Assembly (NCBI RefSeq): GCF_022549355.1
Contig: NZ_JAKZGL010000018.1
Coordinates: forward strand, 1-64,000
Direction: 5' to 3'
DNA length: 64,000 nucleotides
Source: Acinetobacter sp. NIPH 2699
Lineage (GTDB): Bacteria; Pseudomonadota; Gammaproteobacteria; Pseudomonadales; Moraxellaceae
The notes under the pieces were generated by a model. That model was not told the DNA's origin and made no database searches. It was given only the letters and a program-made list of their open reading frames with translations. Shown here piece after piece: positions 51,708 to 60,773 of this stretch (its first letter is position 1; the number at the start of each line of letters is the position of its first letter). The translations under genes and the position numbers were made by a program.

Positions 51708-52397
51708 TTATGCGATGAGCATTTTCTTTGATGAGGTTCTGGTTAGCGCTGATACAAGATTCTCAATTTTTTGTTTTGCAGCAAGGAGCGAGTCTTGATG
51801 CCTTTGATCGCCAAACTCTTGATATTCAGATCGGATTTCAAAGAATTGATTTACCCCTAAATAATGACTCAGTACTTTGATGTGTGTGCCAAGATGATTC
51901 ATATGTTCCCTGATTTCACCTTCACCAAAACCAAATTCACCGCATGAACTGAGTAAAATTAGAGTCTTATTTGAAAATATTGGTTCAAGCGGAAAGTCAC
52001 CTCTGGCTAAATCAAAAGTAAAGGTTTTATTGATTCGTATGATTTGATCAAACCATGCTTTGAGTGCGGCAGGCATACCGTAATTATACATGGGGGTGGT
52101 GATCAAAATAATGTCTGTGCTTGCAACTTCATCAATATATTGATCCGATTCAGCCAGTACCACTCGATGTGCATCAGTACGTTTGGACTCTGGTGTAAAT
52201 ACCGCTTCAAGCCATTTTTGTGATACAAAGTTTGGTGTTTGCTCTCCAATATCTCGATAAATGATCTGATCATCAGAATGCTGTTTTTTCCAATGTTTTA
52301 TTAAATGTTGACCCAACATTTTAGAGATAGAACTATGTTTTTCACCTTCACCATAAAATGAACGGACGCTGGCATCAATATGTAGTAGGGTAGTCAT
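51708..52397 (-). CDS. NAD(P)H-dependent flavoprotein, AzoR family
   Basis: This 229-residue flavodoxin-fold protein of the FMN-dependent azoreductase family reduces quinones or azo compounds. The FMN-binding blocks are IDASVRSFYGEGEKHS at the N-terminus, PMYNYGMPAALKAWFDQI near residues 105-122 and the SCGEFG region. It is divergent from a GcvA-like LysR regulator that probably controls it. Confidence 0.85.
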   Translation of the reverse strand: MTTLLHIDASVRSFYGEGEKHSSISKMLGQHLIKHWKKQHSDDQIIYRDIGEQTPNFVSQKWLEAVFTPESKRTDAHRVVLAESDQYIDEVASTDIILITTPMYNYGMPAALKAWFDQIIRINKTFTFDLARGDFPLEPIFSNKTLILLSSCGEFGFGEGEIREHMNHLGTHIKVLSHYLGVNQFFEIRSEYQEFGDQRHQDSLLAAKQKIENLVSALTRTSSKKMLIA

Positions 52398-52482
52398 TTG
52401 AAATTTACTCGATCTTATAGAACAGACTTTAAAGTTTGAAGATTTGTATATGAGCTGACAAATGACATTATTTTTGTATAAG

Positions 52483-52497
52483 ATGAGTTTTTCTCAT
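52483..52497. promoter_or_regulatory. LysR box between the azoreductase and LysR genes
   Basis: ATGAG-TTTTT-CTCAT is a perfect palindrome of the T-N11-A type typical for LysR proteins. It ends 19 bases before the regulator start, so autoregulation along with control of the divergent gene is expected. Confidence 0.62.
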
Positions 52498-52516
52498 CCT
52501 AGAAAAGAAGTGCAGG

Positions 52517-53401
52517 ATGCTCAAGCGATTACCATCACTGAATAGTATTAAAGTTTTTGAAGCAACGGCACGATTAAAAAGCTTTAAAGCTGCTGCTCAC
52601 GAATTAAATGTGTCTCCCACAGCCGTTTCACATCAGATTAGTGAATTAGAAAAAGAATTAGGGATTAAATTATTCGTCCGAGGATTCAGAATGGTAACGT
52701 TGACGGATGAGGGTGAAAAGCTTGCGGCGGTCAGTACAAAATTGATCTCTGAATTAAAGCAAACTTTGTCTGAACTTACAGCCCATTCTAAGAAAATTAC
52801 GATAAGCACTACACATTCATTTGCAGCGATGTGGTTAGTGCCACGATTGAATGATTTTAAAACGTTATATCCCGATATTGATATACAGATTAAAGCGGAT
52901 GATCAGTTGGTTGATATAAACCATGATTTAAGCTTCGATATGGCGATTCGTTACGGTATTGCTGATCTTAAAGATCCTCACGTTACAGAGGTTGTCAAAG
53001 ACACTTTTGGTTTATTTGCAACTCAACAATATTGGGCGAATTTAACAGATCAACCGCAGATGCGGCTGTTTATGACTCAGTGGAAAAATGCAGATTTATT
53101 AAAACACGATCATATGGATTGCTTATCGAAATTGTTGGAGCAAGGGCATCCGAAACCTGATTTTTTTGAGGATGAAAATCAGGTGATTCAAGCGGCTTTG
53201 GCGGGATTAGGGGTTGCGGTTGTCAGTAAAATTTTAGTGCAGCAATCAGTTGCACAAGGTTGGTTAGGCGAAAATGGCTCAAGCCAAGTTGAGTTGGAAA
53301 GTGCTCTAAGCTATTACACCGTTCTCCCTAAGCGACATATAGAGCACAAGGGGATACAATCTTTTCAACAGTGGCTTAAGCAGCAGTTCACTGATGTTTA
53401 A
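52517..53401 (+). CDS. LysR-family regulator, GcvA-like
   Basis: This 294-residue LysR regulator opens with RLPSLNSIKVFEATARLKSFKAAAHELNVSPTAVSHQI, the GcvA/AmpR-type helix-turn-helix. The effector domain covers about 90-290. It is divergent from the azoreductase-like gene, with a LysR box between. Its stop overlaps the convergent maf stop. The effector is unknown. Confidence 0.88.
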   Translation: MLKRLPSLNSIKVFEATARLKSFKAAAHELNVSPTAVSHQISELEKELGIKLFVRGFRMVTLTDEGEKLAAVSTKLISELKQTLSELTAHSKKITISTTHSFAAMWLVPRLNDFKTLYPDIDIQIKADDQLVDINHDLSFDMAIRYGIADLKDPHVTEVVKDTFGLFATQQYWANLTDQPQMRLFMTQWKNADLLKHDHMDCLSKLLEQGHPKPDFFEDENQVIQAALAGLGVAVVSKILVQQSVAQGWLGENGSSQVELESALSYYTVLPKRHIEHKGIQSFQQWLKQQFTDV

Positions 53402-53991
53402 GGTAAATTGATCTCAAGTCCACGCAGAATTTTACACAATTGAATCATTGGTAAGCCCATCAACGTGGTTTGATCATCACCCAGCATTTTCTCAAACAAA
53501 CTAATTCCTAGTCGTTCACACTTGAAACTGCCAGCACAATGTAAAGGCTGATCAATTTCAATATAACGTTCAATTTCAGCAAGCGTGAGTGTTCGAAATT
53601 TCACTTGGTAATGTTCAACCAGTGTGGTTTCAAAACCCGATTGCGCGTGTTGAACGCTTAAAGCTGTACTAAAGAAAACGGTTTTCCCTGAGTTGGCTTG
53701 TAGTTGTTGAACGGCATTTTCAACGGTTAAAGGCTTACCAATAAATGCATAAGGTGCGTGTTCCCGCCAAGCCACTTGATCAGAACCGATCACAATGGCT
53801 GTGGGATGTTGTACTGCAATGACACGTGCTTTTTCATAAGCCAAACGTTTTGCTAAATCATCAGCATGGATCTCACCATCTGCCGATTCATCAATATCAG
53901 GTGAAATGCAGCGATAAGCTAAGCCTAAGCGATCCATTAAATCTTTACGTGTTTGGCTGCTTGAAGCCAAAATAAGTTCACACGGGTTCAT
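53398..53991 (-). CDS. Maf family nucleotide pyrophosphatase, YceF type
   Basis: This 197-residue enzyme removes pyrophosphate from modified nucleotides; the YceF group prefers 7-methyl-GTP. ILASSSQTRKDLMDRLGL at the N-terminus, IGSDQVAW and QPLHCAGSFKCERLGI match the YceF subgroup. The start shares a base with the upstream DUF2237 stop (TAATG), so translation is coupled. Confidence 0.9.
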   Translation of the reverse strand: MNPCELILASSSQTRKDLMDRLGLAYRCISPDIDESADGEIHADDLAKRLAYEKARVIAVQHPTAIVIGSDQVAWREHAPYAFIGKPLTVENAVQQLQANSGKTVFFSTALSVQHAQSGFETTLVEHYQVKFRTLTLAEIERYIEIDQPLHCAGSFKCERLGISLFEKMLGDDQTTLMGLPMIQLCKILRGLEINLP

Positions 53992-54374
53992 TACACAGCG
54001 TATTCCACAAGGATATTGAGCGGAACATAGTGCAGAACGGCATTATGGCAGGCGTTTAGTTTGATTGGTGGCGCTTGACCTGCTTCATAGGCTTCCACCC
54101 AACGTGTCACACAGATACACCAAAAATCCCCAGGTTTTAGCCCAGGGAAACTCATTTCTGGCAACGGCGTGATCAGGTCATTGCCTACTTTTTGTGAAAA
54201 ATTTAAAAATTCAGATGTCATTTGCACGCACATGGTGTGCTGACCTAAATCGGTCGTCGATGTGTGGCAGAAACCATTACGAAAGTAACCCGTAATTGGG
54301 TCATAACAACAACTGGCTAAAGGTTCGCCAAGTACGTTTAAACGGTTAATTTTAGGATCTGGATGAATAGACAT
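53991..54374 (-). CDS. DUF2237 family protein
   Basis: This 127-residue protein belongs to DUF2237. Family features are NVLG near the start, TGYFRNGFCHT, DLGQHTMCVQMTSEFL, FPGLKPGDFWCICVTRW and many conserved cysteines and histidines that could bind metal or nucleotides. The function is not known. It is co-transcribed with maf. Confidence 0.88.
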   Translation of the reverse strand: MSIHPDPKINRLNVLGEPLASCCYDPITGYFRNGFCHTSTTDLGQHTMCVQMTSEFLNFSQKVGNDLITPLPEMSFPGLKPGDFWCICVTRWVEAYEAGQAPPIKLNACHNAVLHYVPLNILVEYAV

Positions 54375-54514
54375 AATAATAAAAAGATGTAAAGACGAGA
54401 GTTATCATAATCAAAAGTGAGGCTTTCGGCAGCTTTTCTACAAAAAAAACTCACCTTTATTTTTGAGAATCATTTAAAATTGTGCCGTTTTTAAAATCAA
54501 TTAGAGAGCCATCC

Positions 54515-55705
54515 ATGAATTTCCAGCGCATGACTGACCTTGATTTAGCAGGTAAACGTGTTCTTATTCGTGAAGACTTAAACGTTCCTGTAAAAAGTGG
54601 GGAAATTACCAGCGATGCACGTCTACGTGCAGCATTGCCAACCATTAAAGCTGCTTTAGAAAAAGGCGCGGCTGTTATGGTGTTTTCTCATCTTGGTCGT
54701 CCTGTAGAGGGTGAGCCAAAACCAGAACAATCACTTGCACCTGTAGCCGCTTACTTAAGTAAAGCTTTGGGTCAAGACGTTAAATTATTGACTGATTATT
54801 TAGATGGCGTTGAAGTTGAAGCGGGCCAAGTGGTATTACTTGAAAACGTTCGTTTCAACCATGGCGAAAAGAAAAATAACGAAGAGCTTGCAAAGAAATA
54901 TGCTGCACTTTGTGATGTTTTCGTGATGGATGCATTTGGTACAGCGCATCGCGCAGAAGCTTCAACTGAAGGCGCTGCTCGTTTTGCTCAAGTTGCTGCT
55001 GCTGGTCCTTTATTGGCTGCTGAGTTAGATGCATTGGGTCGTGCTATGCAAACCCCTGAAAAGCCAATGGTGGCAATCGTTGCAGGTTCTAAAGTATCAA
55101 CTAAGCTGGATGTATTAAATTCATTATCAACGCTTTGTGATCAATTGATTGTTGGTGGCGGTATTGCAAATACATTCTTGGCTGCTGCTGGCTTCAATGT
55201 GGGTAAATCACTTTATGAAGCTGACTTGATTGAAACTGCGAAACAAATTGCTGCAAAGGTGAGTGTTCCATTACCGACTGATGTTGTGGTTGCTGATGCA
55301 AGTCAAATCAACTTTGATGATTTCTTAGGTTCTTTGGCAAATGCCCAAGCCGTTGTGAAAAAAGTTGAAGATGTGACTGACACTGACATGATTTTAGACG
55401 TTGGTCCAGAAACGGCAACAGCCTTTGCTGAAATCTTAAAATCCTCAAAAACGATCCTTTGGAATGGTCCAGTGGGTGTATTTGAGGTTGATCAGTTTGG
55501 TGAAGGTACGAAAGCACTTTCACTTGCAATCGCTGAGTCAGCTGGTTTCTCCATTGCGGGTGGCGGTGACACACTTGCTGCAATTGATAAATATGAAGTT
55601 GCTGATCAAATTGGTTATATCTCAACAGGCGGTGGTGCATTCTTGGAATTTGTAGAGGGCAAAACTTTACCTGCTGTAGCGGTATTAATTGAGCGTGCTC
55701 AATAA
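54515..55705 (+). CDS. pgk: Phosphoglycerate kinase
   Basis: This 396-residue glycolytic enzyme transfers phosphate between 1,3-bisphosphoglycerate and [15 protein letters not shown] and [15 protein letters not shown] belong to the N-domain; [11 protein letters not shown] in the C-domain binds nucleotide. The start is the ATG at 54515; the in-frame GTG at 54482 would add 11 residues not found in the family. A GAAA-loop terminator follows, so it is a single gene here. Confidence 0.96.
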   Translation: MNFQRMTDLDLAGKRVLIREDLNVPVKSGEITSDARLRAALPTIKAALEKGAAVMVFSHLGRPVEGEPKPEQSLAPVAAYLSKALGQDVKLLTDYLDGVEVEAGQVVLLENVRFNHGEKKNNEELAKKYAALCDVFVMDAFGTAHRAEASTEGAARFAQVAAAGPLLAAELDALGRAMQTPEKPMVAIVAGSKVSTKLDVLNSLSTLCDQLIVGGGIANTFLAAAGFNVGKSLYEADLIETAKQIAAKVSVPLPTDVVVADASQINFDDFLGSLANAQAVVKKVEDVTDTDMILDVGPETATAFAEILKSSKTILWNGPVGVFEVDQFGEGTKALSLAIAESAGFSIAGGGDTLAAIDKYEVADQIGYISTGGGAFLEFVEGKTLPAVAVLIERAQ

Positions 55706-55745
55706 AGATTTAATCTTTTGATTTATAAGAAAAGATGGATGAGGA

Positions 55746-55771
55746 GAGTCGATGAAAATCGGCTCTTTTTC
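55746..55771 (+). terminator. Terminator of pgk
   Basis: GAGTCGAT-GAAA-ATCGGCTC, with one wobble pair, precedes a T-run. Confidence 0.9.
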
Positions 55772-55856
55772 TTTTATGCTGTCTTGTAGTCATAAAAATG
55801 TCATATTGTTGACATATCATTGTCATCAAACTAACCAGTGATGATGGGAAGCTATA

Positions 55857-56087
55857 ATGAATTTGAAATTAACACTTATTGCTTTAATGATTGCGCCAGT
55901 CATGGTGTTGACTGCCTGTGCAAAGAAAGAAGAAGCGAAAACTGCTGAACAAGCAGAAGCTGAGTCAGTTCAAACAACAACTGCACAACAAGCAGCGATT
56001 GATGCGCTTGATCAGCCAGTCTTAGACGAACACAATACTGATATTGAAGATGCTGATACAGAAGTTGCAGCAAGTGAACTTCAATAA
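55857..56087 (+). CDS. Small acidic lipoprotein, unknown function
   Basis: This 76-residue protein has a signal peptide and the lipobox LTAC (Cys21), so the mature protein has about 56 residues. The mature part is Lys-rich for a few residues, then strongly acidic and rich in Ala, Glu, Gln and Asp, without aromatic residues or a fold signature. A TTGACA at 55809 and GGGAAG before the ATG suggest active expression. The function is unknown. Confidence 0.8.
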   Translation: MNLKLTLIALMIAPVMVLTACAKKEEAKTAEQAEAESVQTTTAQQAAIDALDQPVLDEHNTDIEDADTEVAASELQ

Positions 56088-56105
56088 GATTTAACAGATA
56101 TACGG

Positions 56106-56135
56106 AAGCCGATGCTTATGCATCGGCTTTTTTTA
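56106..56135 (+). terminator. Terminator of the small lipoprotein gene
   Basis: AAGCCGATGC-TTAT-GCATCGGCTT followed by T makes a strong terminator. Confidence 0.92.
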
Positions 56136-56142
56136 TATCATT

Positions 56143-56523
56143 TTAGTTTGCTTTACAGTAAAAGGTCAGTGTTGTTTGATAGTCATCGTCTTTCGATAAA
56201 GATGCTTTCGTACCTGTAATCGTGCCAAGCATACCCGCGGCAGCTTCGACCATTCTTCCAGTTTGTTCATCGACAACACCTTTTAACACGCCTTGATACG
56301 CCGTTTTTTCATCAACCACAACAGCTGAGGTGTTGCGAGTACAGGTCTTCTGTGCAGCACTAATCGCATTGTTTTTAGCAATAAGACTGGTTTTACCAAT
56401 ACCGGTCACTTCATATTGATTATTTTCTTTTTGAATGGCCAAAGTATTGGTTGGGGTAGATGCACATGCAGTTAAACCCAGCGCTAAACCACCGATTAAA
56501 CTTAGAACTAAATTTTTTTTCAT
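56143..56523 (-). CDS. Hypothetical lipoprotein (126 residues)
   Basis: This protein starts MKKNLVLSLIGG and has the lipobox LTAC, so it is lipid-anchored. The mature part has an Ala-rich helical stretch and two cysteines (TCTR and FYCKAN) that may form a disulfide. I do not recognise a family. The ATG at 56523 is chosen since the longer form would push the signal peptide away from the N-terminus. Confidence 0.8.
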   Translation of the reverse strand: MKKNLVLSLIGGLALGLTACASTPTNTLAIQKENNQYEVTGIGKTSLIAKNNAISAAQKTCTRNTSAVVVDEKTAYQGVLKGVVDEQTGRMVEAAAGMLGTITGTKASLSKDDDYQTTLTFYCKAN

Positions 56524-56725
56524 TGCTTTTTCTCTAGGGATGAACATCATCTTATTATTGAAACATATAATTTTTAATTACTTTTGCAGCTTGTGTACAG
56601 TTTGTTATGACACTTGGTAAGGGGAGTTATCCTATTAATCTATATTGTGTGTTGGGTTCTACGCTGCGATGACATTCATTGATGAATATTCAACAAGCCC
56701 CAATTAGACATAGTGAAAATTATTC

Positions 56726-56740
56726 AGATTATGCTAATCT
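56726..56740. promoter_or_regulatory. Palindrome upstream of the nitroreductase gene
   Basis: AGATTA-TGC-TAATCT is a perfect 6-base inverted repeat 27 bases before the ATG, about where a repressor would block the promoter. The regulator is unknown. Confidence 0.4.
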
Positions 56741-56767
56741 AGCAAAATCCTTGCCTTAGTTAGATTC

Positions 56768-57352
56768 ATGTCAATGACGGACTCAAATATAGAGACAATT
56801 CATCAAAATATTCATCAACGTCAATCTATTGGGCAGTTAATTGAACCAGCACCGAATACTCAACAACTCGAAAAAGCAATTCAAGCTGCATTAACAGCGC
56901 CTGATCATCATCGTTTAAAACCGACGAGGTTTGTGGTGATCACAGCCGAGCATCGTGCTGCTTTTGGCGAATATTTGGCCAAGGCTTTAGCTGATTTAGG
57001 TGAAACAGATCCCACGCATTTGGAACGGGCAAAACATCATCCGTTTCGCGCACCGATGTTGGTTCTAGCATTAACAACGCTGCAAGATCACCCTAAAGTG
57101 CCGCATTTTGAGCAGATTCTCAGTACAGGTGCTGCCATTCAGAACCTTTTGTTGTCTTTGCAGGCGCAAGGTTTTGCAAGTATGTGGCGTTCTGGTGCTG
57201 TGGTCGAGTCAGATTGGCTTAAACAACAATTAGGATTGCAAGCGCAAGATTTGATTTCAGGTATTATTTATATTGGTACGGCTGCTAAAGCGATTGCACC
57301 ACGTGCAGAAATAGAGAGTCAGAATTTTGTAAAAATATGGCAATCGACCTAA
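56768..57352 (+). CDS. Nitroreductase family protein, YdjA-like
   Basis: This 194-residue FMN protein of the small YdjA branch of nitroreductases has RQSIGQLIEPAP at the N-terminus, APDHHRLKPTRFVVI, KHHPFRAPMLVL and GFASMWRSGAV, all as in E. coli YdjA. It probably uses NAD(P)H to reduce small electrophiles. An ATG at 56774 is an alternative start. It is followed by gpsA after 47 bases. Confidence 0.88.
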   Translation: MSMTDSNIETIHQNIHQRQSIGQLIEPAPNTQQLEKAIQAALTAPDHHRLKPTRFVVITAEHRAAFGEYLAKALADLGETDPTHLERAKHHPFRAPMLVLALTTLQDHPKVPHFEQILSTGAAIQNLLLSLQAQGFASMWRSGAVVESDWLKQQLGLQAQDLISGIIYIGTAAKAIAPRAEIESQNFVKIWQST

Positions 57353-57399
57353 TCTTATTTTTGAATGATTAAACCAAGAAATTAGTTTCAGGATAAAAA

Positions 57400-58473
57400 A
57401 TGGCAGAGTTAAAATTTAGCGACTTAGTTGAACCCGTTGCAGTGGATCAAAAAACAGCATTAAGAATCACTGTTCTCGGTGGTGGTAGTTTTGGTACCGC
57501 AATGGCTAATTTAGCTGCGCGGAATGGTTGCGATACCATGATTTGGATTCGTGACGCAGCCGTTGCTGAGGAAATCAATCAAACACACGTCAATAAACGC
57601 TATTTACCTGATTACACCTTAGAGTCGACTTTACGTGCAGTCGCAGATTTAGAGCTGGCTGTTCGTGATCGCGATATTATTTTGGTGGCGATTCCAAGTC
57701 ATTCATTTCGAGATGTGCTTAAGCAAATCGCACCCTTTATTAGTGCACAAGCGGTTGTTTCACTCACGAAAGGGATTGAAGCAAAAACCTTTAGTTTCAT
57801 GAGTGAAATCATCCGTGAAGAATTGCCTGAAGTGCCTTATGGTGTGTTGTCTGGGCCAAACTTAGCCAAAGAAATTATGGCAAGTATGCCATCTGGTACG
57901 GTGATTGCGAGTGAGTCAGAGTTGGTACGCTACGCGGTACAACATGCATTACATAGCGCATTATTCCGTGTATTTGGCAGTGATGATGTACATGGCGTGG
58001 AGCTTGGTGGGGCACTCAAAAATATTTATGCTGTGGCCATGGGAATGGGTGCTGCCTATAACATTGGCGAAAATACCAAGAGCATGATTTTAACGCGTGC
58101 TTTGGCTGAAATGAGTCGTTTCGCCGTGGAGCAAGGTGCAAATCCATTAACCTTCTTGGGTTTATCTGGTGTCGGTGATTTATTTGCGACCTGTAATAGT
58201 CCATTGAGCCGTAATTATCAAATCGGTTTTGCCTTAGGTTCTGGCAAAACACTCGATCAAGCCACTAAAGAGTTGGGGCAAACGGCAGAAGGGATCAATA
58301 CTATTGTACAAGTTCGTACTAAAGCCACCGAACTGGATGTGTATATGCCGATTACCAATGCTTTATATGAAGTTATTTTTGAAAATGCACCACCAATGAC
58401 GATTGCGTTATCTTTAATGAAAAATGGTCATCGCAGTGATGTTGAATTTGTTTTACCTCACCATGAAGTCTAA
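57400..58473 (+). CDS. gpsA: Glycerol-3-phosphate dehydrogenase [NAD(P)+]
   Basis: This 357-residue enzyme reduces dihydroxyacetone phosphate to sn-glycerol-3-phosphate for phospholipid synthesis. The nucleotide motif is VLGGGSFGTAMA near residues 25-36; GPNLAKEI and ELGGALKNIYAVAMGMG carry the catalytic Lys; NPLTFLGLSGVGDLFATC follows. AGGA precedes the ATG. sixA follows. Confidence 0.96.
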   Translation: MAELKFSDLVEPVAVDQKTALRITVLGGGSFGTAMANLAARNGCDTMIWIRDAAVAEEINQTHVNKRYLPDYTLESTLRAVADLELAVRDRDIILVAIPSHSFRDVLKQIAPFISAQAVVSLTKGIEAKTFSFMSEIIREELPEVPYGVLSGPNLAKEIMASMPSGTVIASESELVRYAVQHALHSALFRVFGSDDVHGVELGGALKNIYAVAMGMGAAYNIGENTKSMILTRALAEMSRFAVEQGANPLTFLGLSGVGDLFATCNSPLSRNYQIGFALGSGKTLDQATKELGQTAEGINTIVQVRTKATELDVYMPITNALYEVIFENAPPMTIALSLMKNGHRSDVEFVLPHHEV

Positions 58474-58530
58474 TCAAAAAACTGTCATCAATCATGGTTA
58501 ATATAGCGATATAAAAAATAAGGTTATGTT

Positions 58531-58986
58531 ATGCAACTTACATTAGTTCGTCACGGTGAAGCGTCTCCAGCAATCAATGGAAATGATATACAGCGTCCAT
58601 TGACTGAACGTGGACATCAACAAGCTGAGCAAACAGGGCATTTTCTCAAAGATGTGATTCAACCTGAGATTTTTGTGGTGAGTCCATTATTACGTGCTCA
58701 AGAAACATTAGCGCATATCAAGGCGCATTTTGCAGGAATTCCTATTTTAATTTGCGATAAGATTAAACCAGATGATGATGCGAAAGGTGCAATTGAATGG
58801 TTATCAAAACTGCCGTATGAATCCATTGCCGTGGTTTGTCATATGAATGTTATTGCGCATATTGCAGAGCAATTAACACTTGAACGTTTTCAACCATTTG
58901 CATTGGCTGAAGCGCGGATTTATGACCAAGCAGTTATTGCCAATGGTTTATCTACGCAAAAGAATGGCTTTATTCCAACGATATAA
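58531..58986 (+). CDS. sixA: Phosphohistidine phosphatase SixA
   Basis: This 151-residue histidine phosphatase removes phosphate from phosphohistidine on signalling or PTS proteins. The catalytic VRHGEA is at 6-11, and the second His is in VVCHMN. Length is that of E. coli SixA (161). AAGG lies seven bases upstream. gspL follows within 40 bases. Confidence 0.9.
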   Translation: MQLTLVRHGEASPAINGNDIQRPLTERGHQQAEQTGHFLKDVIQPEIFVVSPLLRAQETLAHIKAHFAGIPILICDKIKPDDDAKGAIEWLSKLPYESIAVVCHMNVIAHIAEQLTLERFQPFALAEARIYDQAVIANGLSTQKNGFIPTI

Positions 58987-59024
58987 CGGATATTTCCGCA
59001 ATAGAATAAGAGTACTAAACACCT

Positions 59025-60176
59025 ATGTTGTATATATGGATGCCCGAAACCAATGGAACATGGTATTGGTCGACTGGGGAAAATTGGTTGCAGGCAAATA
59101 GTCTTGAACAATTGATTCAAGACTTGCAAGAGCATAGTGGAAAAGAAGCCGCTATTTATTTTCCAAGCCGCAATGCTCAAATGTTGCAGCAACCGATGAC
59201 AAAGACGCATTACAAGCAATTAGGCCCAGAGGGCGTCAAATATCTATTGGAAGAGTATGTGACTTTGCCGATTGATCAAATGAAAGTGGTACATCATTTT
59301 CATCAGGATCAATTGAATATTTTAGGGGTTGCTCAATCAACAATCGAAACATGGCAGCATGCGTTGAGTTTATTGCCGATTGAAATTGTTGCTTTTCTAC
59401 CCGATTTCTTGATTTTGCCTGAACCAGAAGCCAATCCTGAAAAGCATCAAGTGGTGCTGGTCAATCTTTATGATCATTTACTGGTCAGAGAAAATGCTTG
59501 GTTAGGTAACTCAGTCGATGATTTAGGCTTGTTTTTAGAGTTTCCGCCAGCCGAAACACATTACCTATTTGCAAATTTAAATGCCAGTCAGTTAGATCAC
59601 TTGGCGACTGTTTCTAGCCGAGAGCAGCGCACTGAATTTAGTTACCAATTCCAGCAGCTTTCCAGAGTGAAGCAACACCCTTTTAATGTTTTCCCAAAAG
59701 CTAGAAATACGGATATACAATGGTCTGGCTATTGGAAAGCTGCTGCTGTGGTTTTGATGGCCGTGATTTTTGTCCAGTTGGGTTATGATGCTTTGCGTTG
59801 GTCAAAGCTTAAAAAGGTTGCTGATCAGACCGCATTACAAGCTGTTGATCAATATAAATCTTGGTTTGGCGAAAACAGTCGTGTGACTGAGCAAAATATT
59901 AAAAGTCAGTTTGAAAGCCAGTTGCGTATGAGTCGACTTGGTGATGCACAGGCACTCTCATTACTGAGTCGTGTCGGACCTATTTTGATGCAGAATCAGA
60001 TTGTGGCTCAACAAATGAATTTTGATGCATCGGTCTTGTCGATGGCTTTGAAAGCCAACTCAGCCAATGATTTACAAGCATTGGTACAGCAACTCAATCA
60101 ACAAGGTTTTCAAGCTGAATTGGGCAATGTACAAGCAGACAGTGTCGGTGCGATTGGGACGGTAAAAGTAAAATAA
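59025..60176 (+). CDS. gspL: Type II secretion system protein GspL
   Basis: This 383-residue inner-membrane protein links the secretion ATPase GspE to the periplasmic parts. A cytoplasmic actin-like domain (about 1-225) is followed by one membrane helix (about 235-253) and a periplasmic ferredoxin-like domain. The pair with gspM, overlapping as TAATG, is typical. This machinery exports CpaA, encoded 10 kb upstream. Confidence 0.9.
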   Translation: MLYIWMPETNGTWYWSTGENWLQANSLEQLIQDLQEHSGKEAAIYFPSRNAQMLQQPMTKTHYKQLGPEGVKYLLEEYVTLPIDQMKVVHHFHQDQLNILGVAQSTIETWQHALSLLPIEIVAFLPDFLILPEPEANPEKHQVVLVNLYDHLLVRENAWLGNSVDDLGLFLEFPPAETHYLFANLNASQLDHLATVSSREQRTEFSYQFQQLSRVKQHPFNVFPKARNTDIQWSGYWKAAAVVLMAVIFVQLGYDALRWSKLKKVADQTALQAVDQYKSWFGENSRVTEQNIKSQFESQLRMSRLGDAQALSLLSRVGPILMQNQIVAQQMNFDASVLSMALKANSANDLQALVQQLNQQGFQAELGNVQADSVGAIGTVKVK

Positions 60177-60655
60177 TGAAAGCATTAACGCAATTACAAA
60201 ATTTCTTCGATCAGAAAGTAGAAGCTTTAGATCAGTATTTACAGGCTTTATCGGTACGTGAACGTATTCTGGTGATTTTTACGACTATTTTTGTCGTCGT
60301 GGTTATCATTGGCACGGCTGTATGGAAAATGCATGCTTTGGCGAATCAGCAACAAAAGCGTGTCAATGAATTAAAAGATTTAACCGTGTGGATGCAGAGT
60401 AATGCTGCGACCATGAAACCTGCAAATGATCTTGAACTTTCTGCCGCAGATAAGATTCAACGTACAGCGCAACAACAGGGACTTGCTGTTTCATCGCAGC
60501 CAAGTGGCGAGCAGATTCAGATCGTAGCTGAACATAAAAACTATGCGGTACTGGCAAACTTTTTGATGCAACTGTCTCAAATGGGGCTGAGCGTGGTAAA
60601 GATGGAGATGGTTTCGAGCAATAACCAGATCAAATTGACTGCAACAGTACAATAA
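60176..60655 (+). CDS. gspM: Type II secretion system protein GspM
   Basis: This 159-residue inner-membrane protein has a short cytoplasmic N-terminus, one helix (about 29-48) and a periplasmic ferredoxin-like domain that pairs with that of GspL. SVRERILVIF just before the helix is typical. Its ATG overlaps the gspL stop. A small hairpin follows the stop. Confidence 0.9.
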   Translation: MKALTQLQNFFDQKVEALDQYLQALSVRERILVIFTTIFVVVVIIGTAVWKMHALANQQQKRVNELKDLTVWMQSNAATMKPANDLELSAADKIQRTAQQQGLAVSSQPSGEQIQIVAEHKNYAVLANFLMQLSQMGLSVVKMEMVSSNNQIKLTATVQ

Positions 60656-60696
60656 CAACTCATGCGTGGTTGAAATGTCAGCAGAACCTAAAATAA

Positions 60697-60720
60697 CTCC
60701 ATGCTAAGCATGGTGTTTTG
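60697..60720 (+). terminator. Probable terminator of gspLM
   Basis: CCATGC-TAA-GCATGG at 60699-60713 is followed by TGTTTTG. The tail is imperfect, so this is a moderate call. Confidence 0.5.
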
Positions 60721-60733
60721 TTGAGCCTGTGCC

Positions 60734-60739
60734 TATAAT
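60734..60739 (+). promoter_or_regulatory. -10 box of the pyrD promoter
   Basis: A perfect TATAAT lies 35 bases before the pyrD ATG. The -35 region is not well conserved. Confidence 0.5.
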
Positions 60740-60773
60740 ATGGTTACTTGAAAATCAGTAGACTGTGATTGGT

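Noticed and set aside
54482..54514. N-terminal extension of phosphoglycerate kinase
   Set aside because: The GTG start has no ribosome site, and the 11 additional residues are not part of the family; the ATG at 54515 gives the standard N-terminus.
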